Source of the DNA: Anaerolineae bacterium
Lineage (GTDB): Bacteria; Chloroflexota; Anaerolineae; Aggregatilineales; UBA2796
Length of the DNA stretch: 64,000 bases
Assembly (NCBI GenBank): GCA_019637555.1
Contig: JAHBVK010000014.1
Span: 1 to 64,000 of the forward strand
Direction: 5' to 3'
A program made the position numbers and the translations under genes. Below the pieces are notes generated by a model. That model worked only from the letters and a program-made list of their open reading frames with translations, ran no database searches and was not told the DNA's origin. This document shows positions 42,300 to 50,307 of the stretch, piece by piece. The first letter of the stretch is position 1. Each line of letters opens with the position of its first letter.

Positions 42300-43892
42300 T
42301 TAGTCCCATTGTCGCCAATCCTGATCATAGTAGGTCAGCAAGATCGGGCGGCTCAGCGTATTGATCTCTGTCGGCACTTCACTGGTGTCGGGATCAAATG
42401 TCTGCACGGATCGCAGTACATCCGCCGTCAGAAAACGCAGTGCGATTTCTGGTGGCGGCATCTTCATTGAACGTGGTGGCGCGACAGTTCCAATCACAAA
42501 CCCCCATTCGCCAAATGAAGGCACATTGCTGGTCAGCGGGATCACCTTGAATCCGCTAGCAGCGACGGTATGCGCTATTGACCAGAACGCACGACGCGAA
42601 AAATACGGCGACGTCGCCTGTGTGATGAACACCCCATCCGGCGCAAGTTTCATTCGCAATAATTTATAAAACTGCTGACTGTATAGCTTGCTCAAGCCCT
42701 CGTTGTTCGGATCGGGCAGATCGATGATCACGACATGGAATTGTTCCTCTGTCTGCTCCACGAACTTGAAGGCATCCTCGTTGACGATGTGAACTCGCGG
42801 ATCGTTCATCGAGTCGCCATTCATCTGTTGCAAGCGCGTAAACGTCCGCGCCATCTGCGTCATCGCTGGATCGAGATCGACCACCGTGATCTGTTGCACA
42901 TCGGGATACTTGAGCAGTTCCCGCGCTACCAATCCATCCCCACCACCAAGCACCAGAATACTCGCATGTGAATCAGTCAAGCTCATCACTGGATGCACCA
43001 GTGGTTCGTGATAGCGATACTCATCGCGGCTGCTGAACTGCAAATTGCCATCCAAATACAGCCGATAATCGTCAGCCTCGCCAATCGTCATCACGATCCG
43101 CTGATAGGGCGTCTGCTTGCGGTAAAAGATCGTGTCCGTGTACAACTGCTGCTCGAACAGCCGCGTCAATTCATCGCTAGCAACCGCACCCGCGATCAGC
43201 AGTACCGATAGCACAACCACTAGCACCCACAACCAGCGCCGCGCTCGTGGCTTGACGCGCTCCCGAAACGTCCACAGTGTGATTCCCGCGACCAGCACGT
43301 TCAGCAAGCCGATCATGAAAGCGGTGAATTGCGGGCTGAACGAAGGCAGCAGAACCAGCGGAAACAAGATCGAGCCAATTAACGCGCCGAGATAATCAAT
43401 TGACAGCACATCCGCCAGCGTCTTACTCAGATCGGCGCGGTTGGCGACGATGCGCGTCAGCAGTGGTATCTCCAAGCCCACGCAAATACCAATCGCCATG
43501 ATCGTCGCTGCCATGATCAGGTAGTAATACTGCTCCAACGAGGTGTACGCTGCCCACAGGATCGTAGCGGAGAGTCCGCCGAATAATCCAGTTAGCACCT
43601 CGATCAAGATAAACCAGCGCACCTCCGCAGATCGAATCCGCCGCGAGATCGCTGCCCCGATGCCCATCGCGGAGAGAAACAAACCGATGGTCAAGCTGTA
43701 CTGGGTAACGCTGTTCCCGAGCAAGTACGACGATACGGCACCAACAACTAGCTCATACACTAGCGCACAGATCGAAATGATCAGTACAGCTACGAGCAGC
43801 GTGCCGCGTTCGCGGGCGGTTACAGCACGCCCTCTGCCGATTACGATCTGCGCGGCGGGATCATCGGACTCTACAATTGGAGGTGTGGTCAT
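42300..43892 (-). CDS. Membrane-bound spermidine synthase-like protein
   Basis: Polyamine aminopropyltransferase-type enzyme, 530 residues. The first half has about seven membrane segments. The second half has a spermidine synthase domain: YRLYLDGNLQFSSRDEYRYHE (substrate tyrosine and aspartate block), LVLGGGDGLVARELLKYP (SAM-type nucleotide loop), VVDLDPAM, NEDAF and VVIIDLPDPN. Such fusions are common in environmental bacteria; the product may be spermidine or another aminopropylated compound. It ends five bases from the convergent previous gene. Confidence 0.88.
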   Translation of the reverse strand: MTTPPIVESDDPAAQIVIGRGRAVTARERGTLLVAVLIISICALVYELVVGAVSSYLLGNSVTQYSLTIGLFLSAMGIGAAISRRIRSAEVRWFILIEVLTGLFGGLSATILWAAYTSLEQYYYLIMAATIMAIGICVGLEIPLLTRIVANRADLSKTLADVLSIDYLGALIGSILFPLVLLPSFSPQFTAFMIGLLNVLVAGITLWTFRERVKPRARRWLWVLVVVLSVLLIAGAVASDELTRLFEQQLYTDTIFYRKQTPYQRIVMTIGEADDYRLYLDGNLQFSSRDEYRYHEPLVHPVMSLTDSHASILVLGGGDGLVARELLKYPDVQQITVVDLDPAMTQMARTFTRLQQMNGDSMNDPRVHIVNEDAFKFVEQTEEQFHVVIIDLPDPNNEGLSKLYSQQFYKLLRMKLAPDGVFITQATSPYFSRRAFWSIAHTVAASGFKVIPLTSNVPSFGEWGFVIGTVAPPRSMKMPPPEIALRFLTADVLRSVQTFDPDTSEVPTEINTLSRPILLTYYDQDWRQWD

Positions 43893-43896
43893 GAAT

Positions 43897-44913
43897 TCAA
43901 TCCATTAGTCGAGGTTCTCGCGGCATCGGGCGATCTTCGATGTCATCCAGCAAACCGCCGTGCCCCATCGCCATGATCTGCCTGCCTTCCAGCTTCTCGC
44001 CTACCAGCAAGCGCGGCACGATCCAATCAACGATGTTCACTTTCAGCGATTTGATGCAACCGGGAGCACCGAGCACAGGCACATCGCCACAGTAACCGAG
44101 CATGGTCAGACTGCCGGGATCGACAGGTGCGCCGAAATGCTCCACGTGCCCTCCTGCCCGCACTAACCCCGTCGGTGCGACATCCTCCCGATCAATGATC
44201 GCGGAGATGCCCGCCAGTATAATCAGATCGTGCTTGCACCGCCGCTGGATCGCCTCGGCAATCGCTTCTGGTTGGTGCGACACATACTCTACCGCATCAA
44301 GCCTGCTGCCCAACAACTCAACGCGAGTCTTAACCGGTGGCGTGAACTCATCCCGCAGTTTAGCTTCTGCGCGTTCAGGACCAGATAAAATCAGCGCGAC
44401 GGACTTAGGTATCAGTGGCGCTAACCAGATCATCCCATTCATAGCAGCAGCCACACTTGCCGCATGTTCAACCTTGCTACGCGGCACGGCGAACGGAATG
44501 ACCTTGACCAGCGCGATCAACTGACGTGCCTTCACAACGGTATGTGTACGCACCGTAGCGATGGTGATTCCCTCATCAGTCTGATTGAAGCGATCCACCT
44601 GCGCCGGATCGATGTAGACCACGCCGCGAGTCTCCGCGATCACGTTGGCGCGTCCGACGCCGGGAGCACTCACCTTGAGGTTCGGATTCGCCAGCGCTTT
44701 GACGATCTGCGCCGCTGCTTCATTCTCGCCCACATCGTCGGCTTCCAATTCCGCGACGGTGACGCTGCTCATGTTCAAGTCGCGCAGCTTATCGACATCA
44801 GCAGTGGTCAACACATGACCTTTGCCGAACAGCTTGTGATTTTCATTATCAATGACGTTGTGTGCCAGCAGCTTGCCAATCGCCTGATCAAGAGAGACAG
44901 CACCGAATTTCAT
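43897..44913 (-). CDS. MoeA/MogA-like molybdopterin-binding protein
   Basis: A 338-residue protein with a molybdopterin-binding-type C-terminal domain. VALILSGPERAEAK, DLIILAGISAIIDREDVAP and GAPVDPGSLTMLGYCGDVPVLGAPGCIKS follow the MoCF fold order, with GAPGC near the substrate site. It is known in company with xanthine dehydrogenase maturation genes. The ATG at 44913 follows the XdhC stop by one base (TAG-C-ATG), so the two are coupled. The upstream open frame to 44961 would overlap XdhC. Confidence 0.85.
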   Translation of the reverse strand: MKFGAVSLDQAIGKLLAHNVIDNENHKLFGKGHVLTTADVDKLRDLNMSSVTVAELEADDVGENEAAAQIVKALANPNLKVSAPGVGRANVIAETRGVVYIDPAQVDRFNQTDEGITIATVRTHTVVKARQLIALVKVIPFAVPRSKVEHAASVAAAMNGMIWLAPLIPKSVALILSGPERAEAKLRDEFTPPVKTRVELLGSRLDAVEYVSHQPEAIAEAIQRRCKHDLIILAGISAIIDREDVAPTGLVRAGGHVEHFGAPVDPGSLTMLGYCGDVPVLGAPGCIKSLKVNIVDWIVPRLLVGEKLEGRQIMAMGHGGLLDDIEDRPMPREPRLMD

Positions 44914-44914
44914 G

Positions 44915-46012
44915 CTAATTCTGCGCCTTCGCGCCATTCGATGCACGATGTCCGTTGCCATTGCCGTTGAGCACGCCGTTCCGCGCGGCGACGATCTCCG
45001 CCATCACACTCAAAGCAATCTCCTCCGGTGAACGTGCGCCGATCTCCAAGCCGATTGGTGTGTGGATACGCGCCAGCAAATCGTCTGTGACGCCGAGTTC
45101 TTTTAGACGAATAAGCCGCTGTTCGTGAGATCGTGCGCTGCTGAGGACGCCAATATAGGGCGCGCTGCTCGGCAGTGCCGTGACCAACGCCGGATCATCA
45201 ATCTTAGGATCGTGGGTCAGTACGGCAATGTAGGTTTCCTCATCGATGCCTAGTTCCGCCAATGCCTTATCGGGATAAGTGTGCAGCATAGCATCCAGAT
45301 CGGGGAAACGTTCGGCAGTAGCGAATACCTGACGCGGATCGATCACCACCACGCGAAAACCGAGCAATCGCGCCATCTGATTCAGCGCCACGCTGATGTG
45401 AGCACCACCGATGATGATCAGGCGAGGATGCTGCTTATGCACATCGATCATCACGGGCAATTCTTCCGCATCACTGACCTTTGCAATCGCCCGCCCCGAT
45501 TTGCGCCGATCCATGCCTTGCATTGCCGCATCACTGAGCGCGTGCTGCTGTTCCGATGTCAATGAGGGAGAGGCGAAACTGCTGCCGATCTGCGACAGGT
45601 TGAAGAATACTTTGCGTCCCGCTGCCTCACTCTCGATCACAGTAGCAGTGATCGAAGCGTGATTATTGCGGGCGGCTTGCGTCGCTTGCTGCCACCAGCC
45701 TTGATCCAGTGGTTCGACGTAGACGCTTATCTTGCCGCCGCACGCCAACCCTACGGTCCATGCCGTATCGTCGCTGATGCCGTAATGTAATAATCGCGGC
45801 TGCCGATCTTCGAGGGAATCGAGAGCTTCCTGTACAACTGCTGTCTCCACGCAGCCACCGCTAACCGATCCGACCATGCTCATGTCATCGGCAATCGCCA
45901 TCTTTGCGCCTGTCTGTCGCGGCGACGATCCCCATGTCGCTACAACGGTAGCAAGTGCGACGTGCTTGCCCTGCTGCAACCACTGATCAACAGTGTTCAT
46001 GATGTCGTACAT
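44915..46012 (-). CDS. xdhC: XdhC-family molybdenum cofactor maturation protein
   Basis: Assists insertion of sulfurated cofactor into xanthine dehydrogenase/CO dehydrogenase-type enzymes. The N-terminal XdhC domain shows ALATVVATWGSSPRQTGAKM and GSVSGGCVETAVV. The C-terminal Rossmann part has LIIIGGAHISVALNQMARLLGF and VVIDPRQVFATAERF. The frame is open to 46141, but the ATG at 46012 fits family starts and leaves room for the divergent gene at 46095. No hydroxylase gene is seen nearby, so its client lies elsewhere. Confidence 0.9.
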   Translation of the reverse strand: MYDIMNTVDQWLQQGKHVALATVVATWGSSPRQTGAKMAIADDMSMVGSVSGGCVETAVVQEALDSLEDRQPRLLHYGISDDTAWTVGLACGGKISVYVEPLDQGWWQQATQAARNNHASITATVIESEAAGRKVFFNLSQIGSSFASPSLTSEQQHALSDAAMQGMDRRKSGRAIAKVSDAEELPVMIDVHKQHPRLIIIGGAHISVALNQMARLLGFRVVVIDPRQVFATAERFPDLDAMLHTYPDKALAELGIDEETYIAVLTHDPKIDDPALVTALPSSAPYIGVLSSARSHEQRLIRLKELGVTDDLLARIHTPIGLEIGARSPEEIALSVMAEIVAARNGVLNGNGNGHRASNGAKAQN

Positions 46013-46094
46013 AAGCACTATTCCGTTAAACTTTTTTCGATTTCGGCTACTATGAATTATAGCGATCATTGAGATCGACGGGGTGTAATGCGAG

Positions 46095-46238
46095 ATGAAA
46101 CGATCAACGTTGTATATTCTGATTGCAGCGGCGTTGCTCACCGCGATCCTTATGCACTCTGTATTGGATAATAGTGTGAAGGAGTATATTTGGCGTCAGA
46201 CCGCCGAAGCAGTTTGGCTTACGAATGATCCCAACTAG
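46095..46238 (+). CDS. Tiny membrane protein, QTAxAVW family, copy 1
   Basis: A 47-residue protein with one hydrophobic segment (residues 6-20, LYILIAAALLTAILM) and a short outside tail ending RQTAEAVWLTNDPN. The tail resembles FQETANAVYATN of the next gene, so it is a member of the same family. Too short to be listed by length cut-offs. Start ATG at 46095, stop TAG at 46236-46238. Function unknown. Confidence 0.5.
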   Translation: MKRSTLYILIAAALLTAILMHSVLDNSVKEYIWRQTAEAVWLTNDPN

Positions 46239-46320
46239 ACTAGAGATCCAAACAGTTCAAAGCTTCCAGCCGCAACCATGACCCCAACATACTTCGTTGG
46301 CACGCGATGAGGACAAACTA

Positions 46321-46536
46321 ATGAAACAACGTACCATCGTTTTGATCTTGGTGCTCACACTCACTGTGGGAGTTGGTCTAGTAGTGATGCTACTGTTCCT
46401 AAATGCCGAACCTCGTGGTGTAAGTCGGAAATTTCAGGAAACTGCTAACGCTGTCTATGCAACGAATACGTGGGTATTTGAACGTATAGCCGAAACAATG
46501 ACCGCGACATACAGTACTATGGAACAATACAATTAG
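46321..46536 (+). CDS. Tiny membrane protein, YATNTWV family, copy 2
   Basis: A 71-residue protein with an N-terminal membrane segment (residues 6-26) and an outside tail FQETANAVYATNTWVFERIAE, then TMTATYS. GAGGA lies eight bases before the ATG at 46321; an upstream in-frame start at 46297 has no signal. The stop is followed at once by the ATG of the next copy (TAGATG). Confidence 0.62.
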   Translation: MKQRTIVLILVLTLTVGVGLVVMLLFLNAEPRGVSRKFQETANAVYATNTWVFERIAETMTATYSTMEQYN

Positions 46537-46743
46537 ATGAAAACGCGCATTGGCTTATTGATCTTGATGATTGCGCTGATAGGAAGCGTTCTCGTCATTC
46601 TCTTTATCGGGTTAACTGATTCAGCTGATGGAAATCGACGAGGACCTATATTTACAGCATGGTCAATCTATGCGACGAATACGTGGGTAGCAGAACGCCG
46701 TGCTGAAACCATGACTGCCACCTATAGCGTCAAGCCTGACTGA
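46537..46743 (+). CDS. Tiny membrane protein, YATNTWV family, copy 3
   Basis: A 68-residue protein, membrane segment at residues 5-26, tail AWSIYATNTWVAERRAETMT then ATYS. The block YATNTWVxERxAETMTATYS is identical with copy 2 except two positions, so a recent duplication. The start abuts the stop of copy 2. Confidence 0.62.
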   Translation: MKTRIGLLILMIALIGSVLVILFIGLTDSADGNRRGPIFTAWSIYATNTWVAERRAETMTATYSVKPD

Positions 46744-46748
46744 CTCTG

Positions 46749-47312
46749 CTACTTCGGAAAAACGTCTTTCACCTTCAGCGCGAATCCCGGCAGCACCTCG
46801 CCACCATCCAGCGTATCCTCGGCGGTTAGCGTGCGCGATCCTGCGGGCGTGTGAACTGCCACCGTCCGCGAGTCAGAGTACGCAACCCATACGATCTTGA
46901 CGCCGTTACGCAAGTAAATTTGCACCTTGTTGTGAACATCTGCCGCTTTGTCGCTGGGGGAGACGACCTCAACGACCAGATCAGGAGGAATAGGATTGAA
47001 TCCCTCGCGCGGGAATTGTGGCTGTCGTGATTTCAAAATAACGGCTACATCAGGGGCAAATGTGTTTTCTTCTGAAATATCGTAGCCACCTTGTTCGCCT
47101 GTGATATGGGCAAGGTTGGGATGGTCTTTCAAATAGAGCCTAAGATAAAAGATGAACTCGACGGCAATTGCGGACGAAATCGGATTGGACGGCATAAGCT
47201 CCACGATCTCCCCATGCCGGCGCTCGAACATGCGATCCCGATTCTCTGAAAGGTTCACGAACTCCCAGAACTCCGCACTAGTGTAGGTCTTTGGCAGCGT
47301 CAAATCAGCCAT
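46749..47312 (-). CDS. Uma2-family endonuclease-like protein
   Basis: Restriction endonuclease-fold protein of the Uma2/DUF820 group, 187 residues. Typical blocks are FWEFVNLSENRDRMFERRHGE, FAPDVAVILKSR with the first acidic residue, PPDLVVEVVSPSDKAADV (Glu-x-Val-Ser-Pro) and VHNKVQIYLRNGVKIVWV. Members are common and repeated in Cyanobacteria and Chloroflexi; their role is not settled. It lies on the opposite strand, inside a run of tiny membrane protein genes. Confidence 0.9.
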   Translation of the reverse strand: MADLTLPKTYTSAEFWEFVNLSENRDRMFERRHGEIVELMPSNPISSAIAVEFIFYLRLYLKDHPNLAHITGEQGGYDISEENTFAPDVAVILKSRQPQFPREGFNPIPPDLVVEVVSPSDKAADVHNKVQIYLRNGVKIVWVAYSDSRTVAVHTPAGSRTLTAEDTLDGGEVLPGFALKVKDVFPK

Positions 47313-47359
47313 ACATCACTCCAAAATGTCCACTGCTGCTTTCTTCGTCATTCGTATAG

Positions 47360-47566
47360 TCACACTTGTGCAGGCTCGTAATGCAGCACGATAAGTTGAT
47401 CAGCATGCAGCGCCAACATCGCATATGTGACGCCACGACTATCTGCGAATTCAACCTCAAACACACCGTCGGCAAGAATTTCAACGACTGTCCCAACTTG
47501 CCCACGACGTAGACCACGTTCTGGTAAATCTTCTGTTAAGGCGACAACATCCAACAACTTGATCAT
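47360..47566 (-). CDS. DUF4926 domain protein
   Basis: A 68-residue SH3-like protein (LLDVVALTEDLPERGLRRGQ, GTVVEIL, FEVEFADSRGVTYAMLAL). Its ATG overlaps the stop of the DUF6883 gene by one base (TAATG), a tight two-gene unit in keeping with the toxin-antitoxin-like arrangement reported for such small pairs. A 70-residue overlapping frame at 47305-47517 is considered a shadow. Confidence 0.82.
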   Translation of the reverse strand: MIKLLDVVALTEDLPERGLRRGQVGTVVEILADGVFEVEFADSRGVTYAMLALHADQLIVLHYEPAQV

Positions 47567-47904
47567 TATTCACTCCTTACATATACACTTGTCAATCTTG
47601 GAAAATCCTCACCCTCTCTGATAATCCACGCACTACGAATAATAGCACTTCTGTTTTCTGTGGTCATTTCAAAATCAATGACAAATCGTTGTCCAAACTC
47701 ATCTTTTTCTCCCAACTCAGCGTTTTGTGTTCGCACCACCTCTAGTAGCGCATTATACAAAATTTCAACCTGATCTAATGTGATGCCTAACACATCGGCA
47801 AACACCTTCGCCTTATGTTTGCCAGTGTGATGTTCTGGATTAAGGCTGTACTCGGTTAGTTTACGTAGATCAATAAATGCAGAGTCGGCATTTGGAATTA
47901 TCAT
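47566..47904 (-). CDS. DUF6883 domain protein
   Basis: A 112-residue protein. LTEYSLNPEHHTGKHKAKVF and LGITLDQVEILYNALLEVV match the DUF6883 pattern in which LNPxHxxGxHKAxVF is conserved. It is the first gene of a pair with DUF4926, coupled by a one-base overlap. A toxin role has been proposed for similar pairs; the sequence here does not prove it. Confidence 0.8.
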   Translation of the reverse strand: MIIPNADSAFIDLRKLTEYSLNPEHHTGKHKAKVFADVLGITLDQVEILYNALLEVVRTQNAELGEKDEFGQRFVIDFEMTTENRSAIIRSAWIIREGEDFPRLTSVYVRSE

Positions 47905-47934
47905 TAGTTACACCAAAGTTGTGTGGAGCGCGGC

Positions 47935-48144
47935 ATGAACTTGCGAAGTCGATGGTTTTTACCGCTGCTTATATTAATGATCACGATATTGTTAGTCGCA
48001 GTCGTGATCTTGCTGGCGGTAGATGCAGGAACTAAAAACCTGCATTTCCAACAAACCGCTGTAGAAATCTACAAGAATAGCTCTCCCCTACCCATGCTAC
48101 GCGCTCCGACACTAACAGCCGAAGCGAACAACTCAACACCGTAG
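47935..48144 (+). CDS. Tiny membrane protein, distant family copy 4
   Basis: A 69-residue protein with membrane segment at residues 8-28 and a tail FQQTAVEIYKNSSPLPM. The FQQTAVEIY block parallels FQETANAVY of copy 2. GGAG lies six bases before the ATG at 47935. It is separated from copies 1-3 by the three minus-strand genes of the Uma2 block. Confidence 0.55.
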   Translation: MNLRSRWFLPLLILMITILLVAVVILLAVDAGTKNLHFQQTAVEIYKNSSPLPMLRAPTLTAEANNSTP

Positions 48145-48146
48145 CG

Positions 48147-49133
48147 CTACTTCCCCCCATACGCTGCCAGCACGCGATCCATATCTGCATTCACCTTCTC
48201 ATCGATCCGCTTGCGCGACTCCTCCGCATCGAACCACGCCAGCGTTCGCCTTACTCCCACATGGAACGGGATCACGCATTTGAAATCGGGTACGAACGCC
48301 TTGATCTTGCTGTTGTCGAAAACTGCACTATGCGCCTTATCACCCAGCAGACCAGCACCCATACGTGGCTCCACCTCAGCGATGAAATCCGAAGGGATAT
48401 GCACGATCTTCGCCTTCACGCCGAGCGCATCGGCAATCGTCTCGTAAATCTGATTCCACGTCAGCACCTCATCCGAAGTGATGTGGAAAGCATGTCCAAT
48501 CGCCAGCGGATTACCCACCAGCCCCAGAAATCCTCGCGCCAGATCTTCCGAGTGCGTCACCACCCACAGCGATGTGCCGTCGCCATGCACGATGATCGGC
48601 TTACCGTTTTTCAACCGATCCGGCAGCGTGTAGCAGCCCCAACCGCCAATAGCGATGGGCAGATTCATGTCATAAGTCAGTGACGGGCGCACAATCGTGA
48701 TCGGGAATCCGTCGCGCCGATATGCCTGCATCAAGCGATCCTCGCAGGCGATCTTGTTCTGCGAATATTCCCAGTACGGGTTATACAGCGGCGTCGATTC
48801 GGTGATGATCGGAAACGTGGGCGGTTTCTGATATGCCGACGCCGAACTGATGAAGATAAACTGCTTGATCTTGCCCTGAAACAACGCTATATCGCGCTCG
48901 ATGTCCGCCGCTGTATAAGCGATCCAATCGACCGCCACATCGAACTGCTGATCCTGCAACGCCGCGCGTACCGATTCCGGTTGGTGGATGTCCGCGATCA
49001 GATTGTGTACGCCTTCTATCTCAACCTTGCGCTGCCCACGATTCAGATGGTACAGCTCGATCCCTCGCGCCACCGCCATCCGGCTCACCGAGGTGCTGAT
49101 GAATCCCGTACCACCGATAAATAAGACTTTCAC
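48147..49133 (-). CDS. NAD-dependent epimerase/dehydratase-like protein
   Basis: Extended SDR, 328 residues. The NAD loop is FIGGTGFISTSVSR (GxxGxxS), and the active site region is ISSASAYQ with a WEYSQNK block (YxxxK). The HITSDEVLTWNQIYETIADALG segment near 215 is typical of the isoflavone reductase/CSP41-like atypical group. GTG start with GGAG seven bases upstream. The substrate is unknown, probably a nucleotide-sugar or RNA-associated member. Confidence 0.87.
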   Translation of the reverse strand: MKVLFIGGTGFISTSVSRMAVARGIELYHLNRGQRKVEIEGVHNLIADIHQPESVRAALQDQQFDVAVDWIAYTAADIERDIALFQGKIKQFIFISSASAYQKPPTFPIITESTPLYNPYWEYSQNKIACEDRLMQAYRRDGFPITIVRPSLTYDMNLPIAIGGWGCYTLPDRLKNGKPIIVHGDGTSLWVVTHSEDLARGFLGLVGNPLAIGHAFHITSDEVLTWNQIYETIADALGVKAKIVHIPSDFIAEVEPRMGAGLLGDKAHSAVFDNSKIKAFVPDFKCVIPFHVGVRRTLAWFDAEESRKRIDEKVNADMDRVLAAYGGK

Positions 49134-49176
49134 CTTTTCGCTCCATTCATAATCGGAGAAAAATTCTTTCCAGATA

Positions 49177-49209
49177 TGGAGGTCGATAGATTGTCGCTAT
49201 CGACCTCCA
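49177..49209 (-). terminator. Long hairpin after double SnoaL gene
   Basis: TGGAGGTCGATAG (49177-49189) and CTATCGACCTCCA (49197-49209) form a perfect 13-bp stem with loop ATTGTCG. On the minus strand it lies 13 bases past the stop of the SnoaL gene and is followed about ten bases later by a short T-rich run. Confidence 0.65.
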
Positions 49210-49221
49210 CAAGAATCCAAG

Positions 49222-50238
49222 TTATCCCTCGATCACTCCCGCCTGTACCAGCCAGTTGAGTCGATTGTATTCCTTGTAATCCTCAAAGCCGATCCCGTCC
49301 GCGTTGAAATGAACGAACACATTGATGATCAACTGGATCGGCTTGTTGGTCGGCTGAAATTCCGCCCTACCCACTTTGATCGGCTTGCTGAAAGTCCCTG
49401 TATAGATCAACCGCGCCGCCAGCCAATCACCCTCAGCTACCATCGCATCAATATCTACCTTCAGATCGGGGATGATCGTCCGCAGCGTCTGCACAACTCC
49501 CTTGAATTGTTCGCGCGTGAAGTTACCGAATGGCTCGTGCGTCCGATAATCTACCGCCATATAAGTATCAATCGCGCTCAGATCGCCGTTGTTCAATGCG
49601 TCATTGATCACATGGCTGAACGCCTCGCGGTGAATATCTTCCTGTCCACTGCTGCCGATGGAATCGATCACGATGGGATCAGCCTTCCCGGATTGCAGCA
49701 GCGCTGTGATCAGCGCTGGTAGCGGCGACGCGCCCATCTGCCGGAACAAACCGAGCCGATCAAAGGAGACAAAATCCTCCACGATCAGATCATCGGCAAA
49801 GTGATGAAGTACGTTAGCTGTCCATTCGAGGTGCTTGTTTGTCGCCTTGTAAGTGTTGCCGTAGAGCAGCCATTCTTTGCTGAACGTGCCGCTGAAACGC
49901 ACACGGCTGGCAGCCCAAGCGCCATCGACCAATAACACTTCAACGTCAGCTTTCAGATCAGGCAGTGCCGCGCGTACCGCATCTAGTGCCGCCGTGAAAT
50001 CGTCGCGGGTCAATTCCGCATTACCGTAACCGCGATTAACATAATCCGGCGCGAGGATCGTATCAATGGCGCTGAAGTTGCCCGCGTTATACAACTCGTC
50101 ATACAGACTTTGCACTACTGCCCGTCGCGCTTCCGTCAGATCGGATTGCGCGCGAACCACCGACTGGGCAGTGAGCAAACTCAGCACCATCACCACACAT
50201 AAGCAGCGAAAAATACGCATCACTCTGACGCTATACAT
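49222..50238 (-). CDS. Exported protein with two SnoaL-like domains
   Basis: Signal peptide at residues 1-30 (CLCVVMVLSLLTAQSVVRAQ). Two SnoaL-like ester cyclase/NTF2 domains follow, at about 38-170 (LYDELYNAGNFSAIDTILAP) and 205-330 (VINDALNNGDLSAIDTYMAV). The two halves align with each other (FTAALDAVRAALPDLKADVE and FKGVVQTLRTIIPDLKVDID), showing internal duplication. An active enzyme or binding protein outside the cell; ligand unknown. GGGAG lies five bases before the ATG. Confidence 0.82.
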   Translation of the reverse strand: MYSVRVMRIFRCLCVVMVLSLLTAQSVVRAQSDLTEARRAVVQSLYDELYNAGNFSAIDTILAPDYVNRGYGNAELTRDDFTAALDAVRAALPDLKADVEVLLVDGAWAASRVRFSGTFSKEWLLYGNTYKATNKHLEWTANVLHHFADDLIVEDFVSFDRLGLFRQMGASPLPALITALLQSGKADPIVIDSIGSSGQEDIHREAFSHVINDALNNGDLSAIDTYMAVDYRTHEPFGNFTREQFKGVVQTLRTIIPDLKVDIDAMVAEGDWLAARLIYTGTFSKPIKVGRAEFQPTNKPIQLIINVFVHFNADGIGFEDYKEYNRLNWLVQAGVIEG

Positions 50239-50307
50239 AGGTTCTCCCTGAAGGAAGTGAGAATGTAGATGGACGCTCTTATTATGGAGCAGTTCGATTT
50301 TCCGCGC

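Noticed and set aside
44464..44970. Plus-strand frame of 168 codons
   Set aside because: Shadow of the MoeA-like gene on the other strand; no family pattern.
46012..46141. Upstream extension of XdhC
   Set aside because: It would overlap the tiny divergent gene at 46095 and has no family similarity.
47305..47517. Overlapping 70-codon frame on the minus strand
   Set aside because: The DUF4926 gene at 47360-47566 is recognised and coupled to DUF6883; this frame has no pattern.
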